Assembly: GCA_963835955.1 (NCBI GenBank)
Contig: CAWIHZ010000013.1
Span: 62,001 to 126,000 of the forward strand
From: Roseiarcus sp963835955
GTDB taxonomy: Bacteria > Pseudomonadota > Alphaproteobacteria > Rhizobiales > Beijerinckiaceae
Direction of reading: 5' to 3'
DNA: 64,000 nt
The translations under genes were made by a program, and so were the position numbers. Position 1 is the stretch's first letter. The number at the start of each line of letters is the position of its first letter. Positions 9,437 to 18,430 of the stretch are shown here, piece after piece. Under the pieces are notes generated by a model, which made no database searches, was not told where the DNA came from, and was given only the letters and a program-made list of their open reading frames with translations.

Positions 9437-11056
9437 CTATCGCTTCGCTTTCGGACTGGCGTTCGATTCCGTCCCGGATTGCGACTTGGTCTTCGCGCCT
9501 TTGGCCTTCGAGCCGCGAGAGGATCCCTTCAGCTGGCTTGGACTCTTGAACGCGTCCAGATGGGCGCGCGTCAGGAGCGCCTTGCGCTGGTCCTGGCTAT
9601 ATCCGCTCAGGACTTTGAGCGCGGCCTTCCTTCGCGCAAAGTGGGACAGCAGAGGCCTATATGCCTCGCGCAGCTGCTGGTCGAACGCATTCAGCTCGTC
9701 CCTGCTCGCCGCGTTGAGCTTCATCGTCGCGGCGCTTGCCTGAGCCAGCATCATGAGGTGAGCGGGCAAATGCAAAAGGCTCGCGAGTTCCGCTTGCACG
9801 ATGCCCTCGTTCATAAGGTTCTGGTGTTCGAGCCCAGACGCGTGGAGGGTGACGACATGGCCGTCGTCGAGACCGATCAGACGGGCCGACCACGCGGGCA
9901 CCACGCCGTCACCGGGTCCGAGCTGGTCGGCGATCGGGTCTGTATCCGAATCGGGGTCGAAATTCGCGTCGACCCTCGCCCAAGTCTGGTCGACGACAGT
10001 CCCATCGACGTCCGTTCCGCCGTCGTCGGTCTGCACGTAGCGGACGGTCCAGAACTTGGCCGCGATCGAAGGATCTAGCTCTTGCGACGTCAGATGCGCG
10101 GCGGTCTGACCGTCGCTGAGCAGTGTCCAGCTGAAATTGTATTTCTGGATGTAGCGCACCATTCCGGTCGCGGGCGGATTCGCCGGAGGGCCGGGGACAG
10201 GATTGTAGGGGTCCGCCGTCTGCGCCGTGCTTGGGTCCCAACTCGGATATTGCGTCAGGTTGTAGCCTGCGGGGTCCGCGAGGAAAGCGGCCTGATTGGC
10301 GGTGAAGGTCGGCAAGTCGAGAAACAAGATCTCGTAATTCGCCGGCAACGTGGAAACGATCCTTGTGCAATTGGCGGCGCCGTGCGGCCAGAGGGTCGCA
10401 TTCGCATCGGTTTCGCCGACGAAGAATCGGTGAAGTTGTCCGCCAGAGCCGTAGAAGGGCGTCGCGACGGTGATTGCGCCCTTCATTCTTTGAACGAAGC
10501 TATTGTTGGTCTGATTTAGAATGCGCTTGACGACCATTCCGCCGAAGCTGTGGCCGATCAGCCAGAAGTTGTCCAACGGGTTGCGCGCGTAGTTGCCGGC
10601 CGCGACCGCCGCGTTGACCGCCGGAAGAAACTTGGTCAAGAAGAAATCGGCGGCGTGGCCGGATTTGCGCCGCCAATCCCATCCATAGATGAAGAGAGGC
10701 AGGTTGCTGTCCTCGCACCACTGGATAAAGCCATCGTAAGTTTGAATGAAATCGATGGCCCCATTCGGCAGAATATACTCGTCCTGCGAGTCCTGAACTC
10801 CCGACAACTCAAGCTCTCTTATGACGCCGAACACAATAGTGCAATTAAGCCAGACGGTATAATAGCTGAAAGGCGGACCCTGTGGAGCCGGCTCGGTGGC
10901 GCGGACCAACCGAGAACCCAGTCCGCCGGGAAAAAAGAAGAGAGTCGGGTTGCAGGCGGGCGGGGGATTGGCGTTGTAATTTTGCACGAATGCCGCGATC
11001 GGACCCTGCAGTCTACCCAGATATTCCTGGCCTAGATCCTGTTCGTAACCGCTCAT
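9437..11056 (-). CDS. LCAT-like alpha/beta-hydrolase (lipase/acyltransferase)
   Basis: 539 aa from the ATG at 11056, which has a strong GGGGAGAGG ribosome-binding site. The nucleophile elbow is GHSFGG (Ser170). A likely catalytic Asp lies in GPGDGVVPAWSA and His in GLEHQNLMNE, and the oxyanion region is FFFPGGLGSRL. This order is that of lecithin:cholesterol acyltransferase-like phospholipases. No signal peptide is seen, suggesting a cytosolic enzyme unless exported otherwise. The last ~40 residues are rich in K, S, A and G, a basic tail that could bind membrane or nucleic acid. It overlaps the upstream radical SAM gene by 44 bp, implying coupled expression. Substrate unknown. Confidence 0.75.
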   Translation of the reverse strand: MSGYEQDLGQEYLGRLQGPIAAFVQNYNANPPPACNPTLFFFPGGLGSRLVRATEPAPQGPPFSYYTVWLNCTIVFGVIRELELSGVQDSQDEYILPNGAIDFIQTYDGFIQWCEDSNLPLFIYGWDWRRKSGHAADFFLTKFLPAVNAAVAAGNYARNPLDNFWLIGHSFGGMVVKRILNQTNNSFVQRMKGAITVATPFYGSGGQLHRFFVGETDANATLWPHGAANCTRIVSTLPANYEILFLDLPTFTANQAAFLADPAGYNLTQYPSWDPSTAQTADPYNPVPGPPANPPATGMVRYIQKYNFSWTLLSDGQTAAHLTSQELDPSIAAKFWTVRYVQTDDGGTDVDGTVVDQTWARVDANFDPDSDTDPIADQLGPGDGVVPAWSARLIGLDDGHVVTLHASGLEHQNLMNEGIVQAELASLLHLPAHLMMLAQASAATMKLNAASRDELNAFDQQLREAYRPLLSHFARRKAALKVLSGYSQDQRKALLTRAHLDAFKSPSQLKGSSRGSKAKGAKTKSQSGTESNASPKAKR

Positions 11057-12617
11057 GGGTCCTCTCCCCTTTGCGCCGCGTTTGGGCGCCGTTGCGCCGG
11101 TTGAAATAGGGCTTGAGCCATTCGACCGGAGCGCCCGAGGCGTCGGTGAGGGCGATCGGATCGAAATAGCGCTCGCGGTCTTTGTCCGAGAGATCGGACG
11201 GGCGCTCGAAATATTGCGGGTCGAGCGTCTCGGTGCCGGCGAGATAGGTGCGGTCCACGCAGATTTCCGAGCGCGACCACAGGAAGCAGTGAAGGTTGGC
11301 CGCGGCGATGAAGTACAAGCGAATGGGATTGAGCGTGCCCGACCTGAAGAGGCGCCTGACCGTCTTGGCCAGGATGCCGAGGCGTCCCACCACCACCCAC
11401 GGCCGGCGGAACAGCCTTTCGATGAAATCGACGACCGCCGCCGGTTCGTCGGCCAGGTTGGAATAGGCGACTGTTTCGCCGTCGAGATCGCGCAGCCGCA
11501 GATTTGCGGCGAGGCTGCCGGAATCGAGGTCGTCCCAGAAGGATTTCGTTCCCGCAAGCGGCGCAATCACGCTGATGTATGTCGGCATCGGCATGACGGG
11601 ATGGCGCGCGATCGTTCTGATCTGCCCCTCCATCCCGGCCACGGTTTGATGTCGAGGGTCGAAGAGATACCCGTAGGTGATTCCGATGCCCTGCAATTCA
11701 GCGAATGCGATGTCATCGATGACGTCGCGTCGGCTAAGGTTTTGGGTCTTGTTTTGTCTGCGCAGCAATTCCCGATCGAGAGACTCGAGTCCGACAAACA
11801 GGCCGTTGCACTTGGCGAGGGCCAACCGCTTGATCAGTTCGCGGTCATGAAGAATGTTCTGGGTGACGAGAGCGCCCCATCCTCGCACCTTTCTATGAGA
11901 CTGCAGCAGATCGCAAACCGCGAGCATATGCTCCCGATTGTCGGAAAAGTTGTTATCGAGCAGCAAGATGATTGGGTACCAGCGACGAAAACTGAACAAC
12001 GGCGCCGATGAAAGAGCGCTATCGATCGCCCCGGATAGGGCTGCAAGATCATAGGGAGCGTGAGCGCCGACCTCCGCGGGCATGGTGCAGAAGCGACATT
12101 TGAAGCTGCAGCCGCGCGAAGATTCTAGAAGATGCATGATTGGGTTGATGCCGTTTTTCCGGAAATGCGAGTAGTCCACGTCGTAAGCGCGGATTCGATC
12201 AACGGCGGAAGAATAGATTCTCTTGAGTTGGCCGCGCAGAAAATCCGTCGAGACGTCCGCGGCGCTTTCGACCCCACCGGCGCAAACCACATCAAAAAAT
12301 CGCGTCGCAAACTCGGGAAAAGACGTACAGATACTGCCGCCCGCCGCCACGACGGCGCCGCTGCGCTTGAAGAAATAAGCGAGCTGCCGCATTCGATCGA
12401 AGTCGGCTTGCAGTCCGGTCAGAAACACCAGGTGGTAGCGACCACAGTCCGAAGTATCGAAGGGACCGTGCCAGTCCTCATGATGGAGGCGTACGTCGAA
12501 ATGTTCGCGATCAATCAGCGAGGCGAGGTGCAAACCGCTGAGCGGCTGCATCACGTAGCGCGACCTGCGCTTGATTCTCCCCGGACGCAAATGCGTGCAC
12601 ACAACGAGCGCGCGCAT
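11013..12617 (-). CDS. Radical SAM protein with N-terminal B12-binding-like domain
   Basis: 534 aa from the ATG at 12617 (MRALVVCTHLRPG). An upstream in-frame ATG at 12674 is an alternative, and the longer reading beyond it looks non-coding. Residues 1-140 resemble a B12-binding domain (GAVVAAGGSICTSFPE). The iron-sulfur motif is C170-x3-C174-x2-C177 (CSFKCRFC). The barrel continues with ILLLDNNFSDNREHM and LFVGLESLD, typical of B12-dependent radical SAM enzymes. The C-terminus (from about residue 400) is not recognised. The end overlaps the lipase start by 44 bp, so the two are likely one transcript. The reaction cannot be named. Confidence 0.8.
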   Translation of the reverse strand: MRALVVCTHLRPGRIKRRSRYVMQPLSGLHLASLIDREHFDVRLHHEDWHGPFDTSDCGRYHLVFLTGLQADFDRMRQLAYFFKRSGAVVAAGGSICTSFPEFATRFFDVVCAGGVESAADVSTDFLRGQLKRIYSSAVDRIRAYDVDYSHFRKNGINPIMHLLESSRGCSFKCRFCTMPAEVGAHAPYDLAALSGAIDSALSSAPLFSFRRWYPIILLLDNNFSDNREHMLAVCDLLQSHRKVRGWGALVTQNILHDRELIKRLALAKCNGLFVGLESLDRELLRRQNKTQNLSRRDVIDDIAFAELQGIGITYGYLFDPRHQTVAGMEGQIRTIARHPVMPMPTYISVIAPLAGTKSFWDDLDSGSLAANLRLRDLDGETVAYSNLADEPAAVVDFIERLFRRPWVVVGRLGILAKTVRRLFRSGTLNPIRLYFIAAANLHCFLWSRSEICVDRTYLAGTETLDPQYFERPSDLSDKDRERYFDPIALTDASGAPVEWLKPYFNRRNGAQTRRKGERTHERLRTGSRPGISG

Positions 12618-13123
12618 TTTTTCGCCAAATTCCACGGTCGTTAGACGACGAGGCCCCTCTTGACGCGAGGACATCGTTTCAAAACCCCGTCGAACCGCGA
12701 GATTACGCAAGGGAATAGTAGTCCGAGTCTGCAAGCCCGACAAGGGACTCGCCGAATTCGTGTCGGTAGCAGACGATATGTCCGGTTTAGGCAGGGATTC
12801 GCCGAATTCGCGACGCGCACGACATTGCGCCGACGGCGGGCGGAGATCGCCGGACTGTTCGGCGCGTTCTCGCCCGCCAGCGTGGCCGGCTGAGCGTTTC
12901 GCCACCGAACCCTATGCGCGCACAAAGATGGCGGGCGCGCTCGATAGCCTCGCGGCGGCGTGGGAGGACGCTGTCTTGGCGTCGAAATCCCGCAACGGCG
13001 CGGAACGCCGGCCGCCTCTTCCTAAGTCGACCCGCTTCGCGCTACACTGCATCCACGTCGGGTTGTCGCAAGTTGGGGTACCCGGCGGGCTAGCCCAAAG
13101 CTGAGGTTTCTGCGGGGGCTACT
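12618..13123. other. Divergent promoter region without a visible gene
   Basis: About 505 bp separate the minus-strand radical SAM gene and the plus-strand cyclase gene. No reading frame here looks like a protein family. A near-perfect 18-bp direct repeat lies at 12743 and 12793. Promoters for both flanking units should be here, but no convincing -35/-10 pair was picked. Confidence 0.4.
12743..12810. repeat. Two 18-bp direct repeats, 50 bp apart
   Basis: AGGGACTCGCCGAATTCG (12743-12760) and AGGGATTCGCCGAATTCG (12793-12810) differ at one base. They start 50 bp apart, roughly five helical turns, in the divergent region between the radical SAM and cyclase genes. They could be regulator binding sites. 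No protein is implicated by the sequence. Confidence 0.4.
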
Positions 13124-16100
13124 ATGCGGCAGCGGCAGATCGCAGATTGGCTGAATGCGCTCGGCATGCCCGAGTACATTGAGCGTTTTGCGGAGAACGG
13201 CGTAGATCTTGCCGTGCTCCCCGATCTCACCGATCACGATTTGGAGAAATTGGGCGTTTTGCTTGGACATCGTCGTCGGATGTCGCGGGCCGTCGCCGAA
13301 CTACGCCGCGCAGAGCCCGCCGCGCAGCCGAGCGCGACCAAGCCGATGCCGCAAGACCATGCCGAGCGACGCCACCTCACGCTCATGTTCTGCGACCTCG
13401 TCGGGTCGACGGCGTTGTCGACTCGCCTTGACCCGGAGGAGCTGCAAGGAGTCATAAGAACGTATCATCAACGGTGTGGCGAGGTCATCGCCAAATATGA
13501 TGGCTTTGTCGCCAAGTACTTTGGCGATGGCGTTCTCGCCTACTTCGGATATCCGCAGGCGCATGAGGATGACGCCGAGCGCGCGGTGCACGCGGGCTTA
13601 GCCCTGACTGAGGCGATAGCGAGACTTGATCTCGGCGCGGCCACGGCGTTGCGGGCCCGCGTCGGCGTCGCCACCGGTCTCGTCGTCGTCGGGGAAGAGC
13701 TCATCGGGAAGGGCGAGACGGCGGAGCCAGGGGTGGCGGGCGTGACTCCCAATCTTGCGGCGAGACTTCAAGCATTGGCCGAACCCGACGCCGTGATCAT
13801 CGACGGCAACACTCGCCTACTCCTCGGCGAACTGTTCGAATTCCGCGCTATCGGTCCGGTATCGATCAAAGGCTTCAGCGAACCGGTGGCGATCTGGCAA
13901 GTGCTCGGAAAAGGCGACATTGACAGTCGCTTCGAGGCGTTGCGCACCACGACGACGCCCCTGGTGGGCCGCCAGGAGGAGATTGATCGACTTATGACCG
14001 GCTGGCGTCAGGCCGAGCGGGGTAATGGGTGCGTCGTCCTGATTTCGGGCGAGCCAGGAATTGGCAAATCGCGCCTGGTCCAGACCGTCCTCGATCGTCT
14101 GAAGGCAGAGCCGCACAATCAGTTGCTTTATTTCTGTTCGTCGCACCATCAAGACAGCGCGCTTTACCCGGTCATCGCCCAGTTTGCGCGCGACGCCGGT
14201 TTTCGGCGCGAAGACTCTGCGGAAGCGCGCCTCAAGAAGCTGGAAGCCGTTCTGACCCGATCGGCTAGCAACCTCGTCGAGAGCATCCCTCCGCTCGCCG
14301 CGCTACTGTCGATCCCCACCGGCGACCGCTATCCGTCTCTCAACCTCAGTCCGCAGAAACAGAAGGAAAAGACGCTCGCCGCGCTGTTGGGGCAGATTGA
14401 AGGATTGGCGGCTCGGGCGCCAGTGCTTCTGGTGCTCGAGGACGCGCAATGGGCTGATCCCACCGCGCTGGAGCTATTCGATCTCGTCGTCGATCGGTCG
14501 CCCAGCCTGCCCATCATGGTATTGGCCACTTTGAGACCGGATTTTGCGCGGCCTTGGGCCGATCGTCCGAATGTGACCATGCTCAGTCTCAATCGCTTGT
14601 CGCATCGCCAACGCGCCGACATGATCGCGCATCTCACAGGCGGCAAGCGTTTGCCCCAGGAGATCGCCGACCAGATCATCGATCGGACGGACGGCGTCCC
14701 GCTGTTCGTCGAAGAACTGACGAAGGCTGTGATCGAAAGCGACATGCTGACGGATGACGGAGACAGCTATGCGATGACAGGGCCGTCTCCGGCGCTCGCT
14801 ATCCCGACGACGCTGAACGCCTCGCTCCTGGCGCGACTGGATCGGCTGGCGCCGGTGCGAGAAGTCGCGCAAATCGCGGCGGCTCTGGGCCGGAGCTTCT
14901 CACATGAACTCATCAGCGCAACCGCTGCGATGCCGCGGCAGCGGCTGGAGGACGCGTTGTCGCAGCTTGTGAGCACTGAACTCATCTTCAGACGCGGCAA
15001 CCCGCCTAACGCCGAGTACACTTTCAAACATGCTCTAGTTCAAGATGCCGCGTACAACACATTGCTGCGCAGCAACCGCCGACAACTGCACGGGCGAATC
15101 GCGACGATCCTTGAAGCCAAATTCCCGGAAGTCGCCGAGGCGCAGCCTGAAGTCCTCGCGCGCCACTATTTTGAAGCGGGATTGATCGCCAAGGCGGCCG
15201 GCTACTGGCTCAGAGCGGGCAAGCAGGCGATCGCGCGAGGAGCGATGACCGAGGCGGTGGCCCAACTCCGAAAGGCGCTCGACAAGCTCGCGGTCGCGCC
15301 TGACAGCGCCGCCTATCGAGAGCACGAGCTCAATCTCCAAATCTCCCTTGGACATGCTCTTCTCGCCACCAAGGGCTACGCCGCGCCGGAGCCCGGCGAC
15401 GCGTTTGCGCGCGCCCGCGAGCTTTGCGATCAGTTGGGCCGCCCGCCTCAATTCGGACCGGTTTTGATCGGCCAATTCACATTGCGCTGCGTAAGAGGGG
15501 AACTGGGCCAGGCTCAACACCATGCGGAGGAGATTCGTCGTCTGGGTGAAGCGGGACGCAACTCGATGTGGAAGTGTTTCGGCTCTTCCGCCAGTGGCTG
15601 CGTCTGTTCGTTTCTCGGCAACTTCAGCGACGCCCATGGTTACTTCGAAGAATACCTTTCCCTATGGGACCCGAAGTACCGAGCTTTCGTGGGAACGCCA
15701 GGCGACGGGTACGTGACTATTCTGAGCTATCTTTCCCGGACGTTGCTTTGTCTCGGCCATCTCGACCAGGCGCGAATGCGGCGCGACCAGGCGCTGGCGG
15801 AGGCGCGACGCCTGTCGCCGTTCAACGTCGTTTTTGCGCAATGCAATGCATGGTACGCCGATTTGGCGATTCACGGAGTGAATACGCGGGCGACAATGGC
15901 TCCGGCCGTGGACGAAGTGTCCACGATCTCGGCCGAAAATGGGTTCACTCTCTATACGGGCATTGGGAAGTTCATGCAGGGCTGGCGTCTTGGGGTGACG
16001 GGCCGGCCGGACGACGGCATTCCGGCGCTTCTTCAAGGAATAGCGGTCTTGCGGACCACCGGAACCAAGCTCAACTTGCCTTTCTTTCTCATGACGCTTG

Positions 16101-16474
16101 CGGAGGTGTATGGCGTGGCAGGGCGGCCGGAGCAAGGGCTCGAACAGCTTAGCGATGCAGTCAAAATGGTTGCGGAAACCCAAGAGCGCTGGGCTGAAGC
16201 CGAAATGATGCGGCTGCGCGGAACCCTATATGCGTCCATGCATGATTTTGCTGCGGCGGAGGATAGCTACCTTCAGGCGCTGGCGCTGGCGCGGCGGCAG
16301 AACGCCAATTTCTGGACGCTGCGGGCCGCACGCGACCTGGCGCGGCTTTGGCGCGACCAAGGCAAAGTATCCGACGCGCTTGATCTCTTGTCTCCGGTCT
16401 ACGCTTCGTTCAAAGAAGGTCTTGAGACTCCGGTTCTACAAGATGTCAAGACGTTGCTGACTCAACTCGCATAA
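13124..16474 (+). CDS. SAM-domain / class III nucleotide cyclase / AAA ATPase / TPR protein
   Basis: 1116 aa. Order of domains: a sterile-alpha-motif (SAM) domain at about 5-65 (IADWLNALGMPEYIERF), a class III adenylate/guanylate cyclase domain at about 85-260, a STAND-like ATPase, and TPR-like helices to the end. Cyclase metal aspartates are visible (D91 in MFCDLVGST, D135 in YFGDGV), as is the N-x3-R pair in TPNLAARLQ, so it is probably catalytic. Walker A is GEPGIGKS near residue 310; Walker B-like is LLVLEDAQWADP. Such proteins are common in Hyphomicrobiales as soluble signalling ATPases. The product nucleotide and the partner are unknown. It precedes a radical SAM/P450 pair on the same strand across a 234-bp gap. 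Confidence 0.85.
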   Translation: MRQRQIADWLNALGMPEYIERFAENGVDLAVLPDLTDHDLEKLGVLLGHRRRMSRAVAELRRAEPAAQPSATKPMPQDHAERRHLTLMFCDLVGSTALSTRLDPEELQGVIRTYHQRCGEVIAKYDGFVAKYFGDGVLAYFGYPQAHEDDAERAVHAGLALTEAIARLDLGAATALRARVGVATGLVVVGEELIGKGETAEPGVAGVTPNLAARLQALAEPDAVIIDGNTRLLLGELFEFRAIGPVSIKGFSEPVAIWQVLGKGDIDSRFEALRTTTTPLVGRQEEIDRLMTGWRQAERGNGCVVLISGEPGIGKSRLVQTVLDRLKAEPHNQLLYFCSSHHQDSALYPVIAQFARDAGFRREDSAEARLKKLEAVLTRSASNLVESIPPLAALLSIPTGDRYPSLNLSPQKQKEKTLAALLGQIEGLAARAPVLLVLEDAQWADPTALELFDLVVDRSPSLPIMVLATLRPDFARPWADRPNVTMLSLNRLSHRQRADMIAHLTGGKRLPQEIADQIIDRTDGVPLFVEELTKAVIESDMLTDDGDSYAMTGPSPALAIPTTLNASLLARLDRLAPVREVAQIAAALGRSFSHELISATAAMPRQRLEDALSQLVSTELIFRRGNPPNAEYTFKHALVQDAAYNTLLRSNRRQLHGRIATILEAKFPEVAEAQPEVLARHYFEAGLIAKAAGYWLRAGKQAIARGAMTEAVAQLRKALDKLAVAPDSAAYREHELNLQISLGHALLATKGYAAPEPGDAFARARELCDQLGRPPQFGPVLIGQFTLRCVRGELGQAQHHAEEIRRLGEAGRNSMWKCFGSSASGCVCSFLGNFSDAHGYFEEYLSLWDPKYRAFVGTPGDGYVTILSYLSRTLLCLGHLDQARMRRDQALAEARRLSPFNVVFAQCNAWYADLAIHGVNTRATMAPAVDEVSTISAENGFTLYTGIGKFMQGWRLGVTGRPDDGIPALLQGIAVLRTTGTKLNLPFFLMTLAEVYGVAGRPEQGLEQLSDAVKMVAETQERWAEAEMMRLRGTLYASMHDFAAAEDSYLQALALARRQNANFWTLRAARDLARLWRDQGKVSDALDLLSPVYASFKEGLETPVLQDVKTLLTQLA

Positions 16475-16708
16475 ACGCGGCAACAAATACTCGGTCTATT
16501 GCTGGTTAAATCGGAACTATGTTCTTTTGAAACAAGTCGGAACGCGTGCATTGAGTTGGGTTTAGACGAGTTTGGAGAGAATTACGAACGATAACCGTTG
16601 CGGCGCAGATAACGAACCGACATTTATTTTCGTTTTTTTGAATTACTATTCGGGTCGCACTGCTCGCTGACAAAATATTATTTCCATGACGGACCATTGA
16701 GGCCAGGC

Positions 16709-18430
16709 ATGACAACTCACGTAGACGGGCGCACCTTTCGTCTGGTTTTGATCAAACCTTCTCATTACGATCGTGACGGCTACGTTATTCGCTGGTTTCG
16801 TAATTTTATGCCCTCCAATTCGCTGGCGACCGTATATGCGATTGCGGTTGACGGGGCGCGGCGCAAGGTGCTCGGCCCCGACGTCGACATCAGCATTACG
16901 GCGATCGACGAGACCAACAAACGCCTGCATATCGACGCAGTGATCGCCGACTTTCGCCGCCGCAATGGCTTCGGTCTTGTCGGGCTTGTGGGGGTGCAAT
17001 CCAATCAATATCCGCGCGCCTTGGACATTGCTCGCCCGCTGCGCGCGGCCGGAATTCCGGTGCTGATTGGCGGCTTCCATGTCTCGGGAATGCTTGCGAT
17101 GTGCAACGAGGTCACACCGGATCTCCAAGAGGCGCTCGATCTGGGCGTAAGCCTGTTCTCCGGGGAAGTCGAGGGGCGGATGGACGAACTGATCCGCGCG
17201 GCGGCGACAGGGAAGGTGAGCCAGATCTACCATTTTACGAATGATTTGCCGGATCTTAGGCACGCGACCAAGCCTTGGCTCCCAAGAAGGCTTTTACGCC
17301 GGACGATGGGCCAAGTGACCAGTTTTGACGCCGGAAGAGGATGTCCATTCCAATGCTCCTTCTGCACGATAATTAATGTTCAGGGGCGCAAGTCACGATC
17401 TCGGGCGGTCGATGACGTCGAGAGCATCGTTCGGGAAAACTGGTCGCGGGGGATAAATAGCTTCCTGATCACCGACGACAACTTTGCACGCAACAAGGAT
17501 TGGGAGCCGATCTTCGACCGTCTCGCCGAGCTGCGTAGAGCAGAACACATCCGTCCGCGTTTTATGATTCAGGTTGACACTCTGTGCCACCGCATTCCGA
17601 ATTTCATTGAGAAGGCAAAACAAGCGGGGGTCACTCGCGTTTTCATCGGTCTGGAGAACATCAATCCGGCCAATCTCAAAGCAGCGAAGAAACGTCAAAA
17701 CAGGGTTGCCGAATATCGCAAGATGTTGCTGGCCTGGAGGGCGATCGGCGTCTTGACCATTGCGGGATATATCATCGGCTTTCCGGACGACACTCCGGAG
17801 TCGGTGCGCCGGGATATCGAGATCATCAAGAAGGAACTTCCGGTCGACCTGCTGGAGTTTTCTATTCTTACCCCGCTGCCGGGGTCAGAAGATCATAAGA
17901 TTTTACGGGAGAATGGAGTCCCGCTCAATTCAGACTTGAACAAATACGATACCGAGCAGGTGTGCTCGCCCCATCCGCGGATGACGGCGAGCGAATGGGA
18001 GGAGACCTATAACGCGGCTTGGAGGAGTTATTACTCGGCCGAGCATTTGGAAACGCTGATGCGGCGAGCGCGCGTGAGCGGCATGGCCGGCTATAGCCTC
18101 ATGCTGGTCATGCTTTGGTTTGTCAGCACAACCGTTTCAATTGAGAAGGTGCACCCGATGCAGGGCGGGCTGTTGCGGCTCAAGCACCCCAGCGAGCGGC
18201 GTCCCGGCCAACCGATCGAACCGGCCTTGCGATTTTATCCGCGCTTCGTCTGCGAGACCATTGTCAAACATGTCCGTCTTTTGGCCGAGTTGGCGCGAAT
18301 CCTATGGATCGCTTGCCGCGTCGCCGTGGACCAGGGCTGGCGCGCCTACACGGATCGGGCGATCGTGGCGGTCGAGAACGAGGAAGCCGAACGCCCACGG
18401 ATTTTCCCTCAAAAGAGCGCCGCGCCTTGA
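16709..18430 (+). CDS. B12-binding radical SAM protein
   Basis: 573 aa from the ATG at 16709, with GAGG about seven bases upstream; a TTG at 16697 is a weaker start. Residues ~10-150 form a B12-binding domain (GLVGVQSNQYPRALDIAR, PVLIGGFHVSG). The iron-sulfur motif is C212-x3-C216-x2-C219 (CPFQCSFC), with LITDDNFARNKDWE, RVFIGLENINP and GYIIGFPDDTPESV behind it, all usual for this group. The C-terminal ~130 residues include a hydrophobic stretch (GYSLMLVMLWFVSTTV) that might associate with membrane. The stop shares one base with the P450 start (TGATG), so these two are almost certainly translated together. It may methylate or rearrange a lipid-like substrate; that is inference. Confidence 0.85.
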   Translation: MTTHVDGRTFRLVLIKPSHYDRDGYVIRWFRNFMPSNSLATVYAIAVDGARRKVLGPDVDISITAIDETNKRLHIDAVIADFRRRNGFGLVGLVGVQSNQYPRALDIARPLRAAGIPVLIGGFHVSGMLAMCNEVTPDLQEALDLGVSLFSGEVEGRMDELIRAAATGKVSQIYHFTNDLPDLRHATKPWLPRRLLRRTMGQVTSFDAGRGCPFQCSFCTIINVQGRKSRSRAVDDVESIVRENWSRGINSFLITDDNFARNKDWEPIFDRLAELRRAEHIRPRFMIQVDTLCHRIPNFIEKAKQAGVTRVFIGLENINPANLKAAKKRQNRVAEYRKMLLAWRAIGVLTIAGYIIGFPDDTPESVRRDIEIIKKELPVDLLEFSILTPLPGSEDHKILRENGVPLNSDLNKYDTEQVCSPHPRMTASEWEETYNAAWRSYYSAEHLETLMRRARVSGMAGYSLMLVMLWFVSTTVSIEKVHPMQGGLLRLKHPSERRPGQPIEPALRFYPRFVCETIVKHVRLLAELARILWIACRVAVDQGWRAYTDRAIVAVENEEAERPRIFPQKSAAP

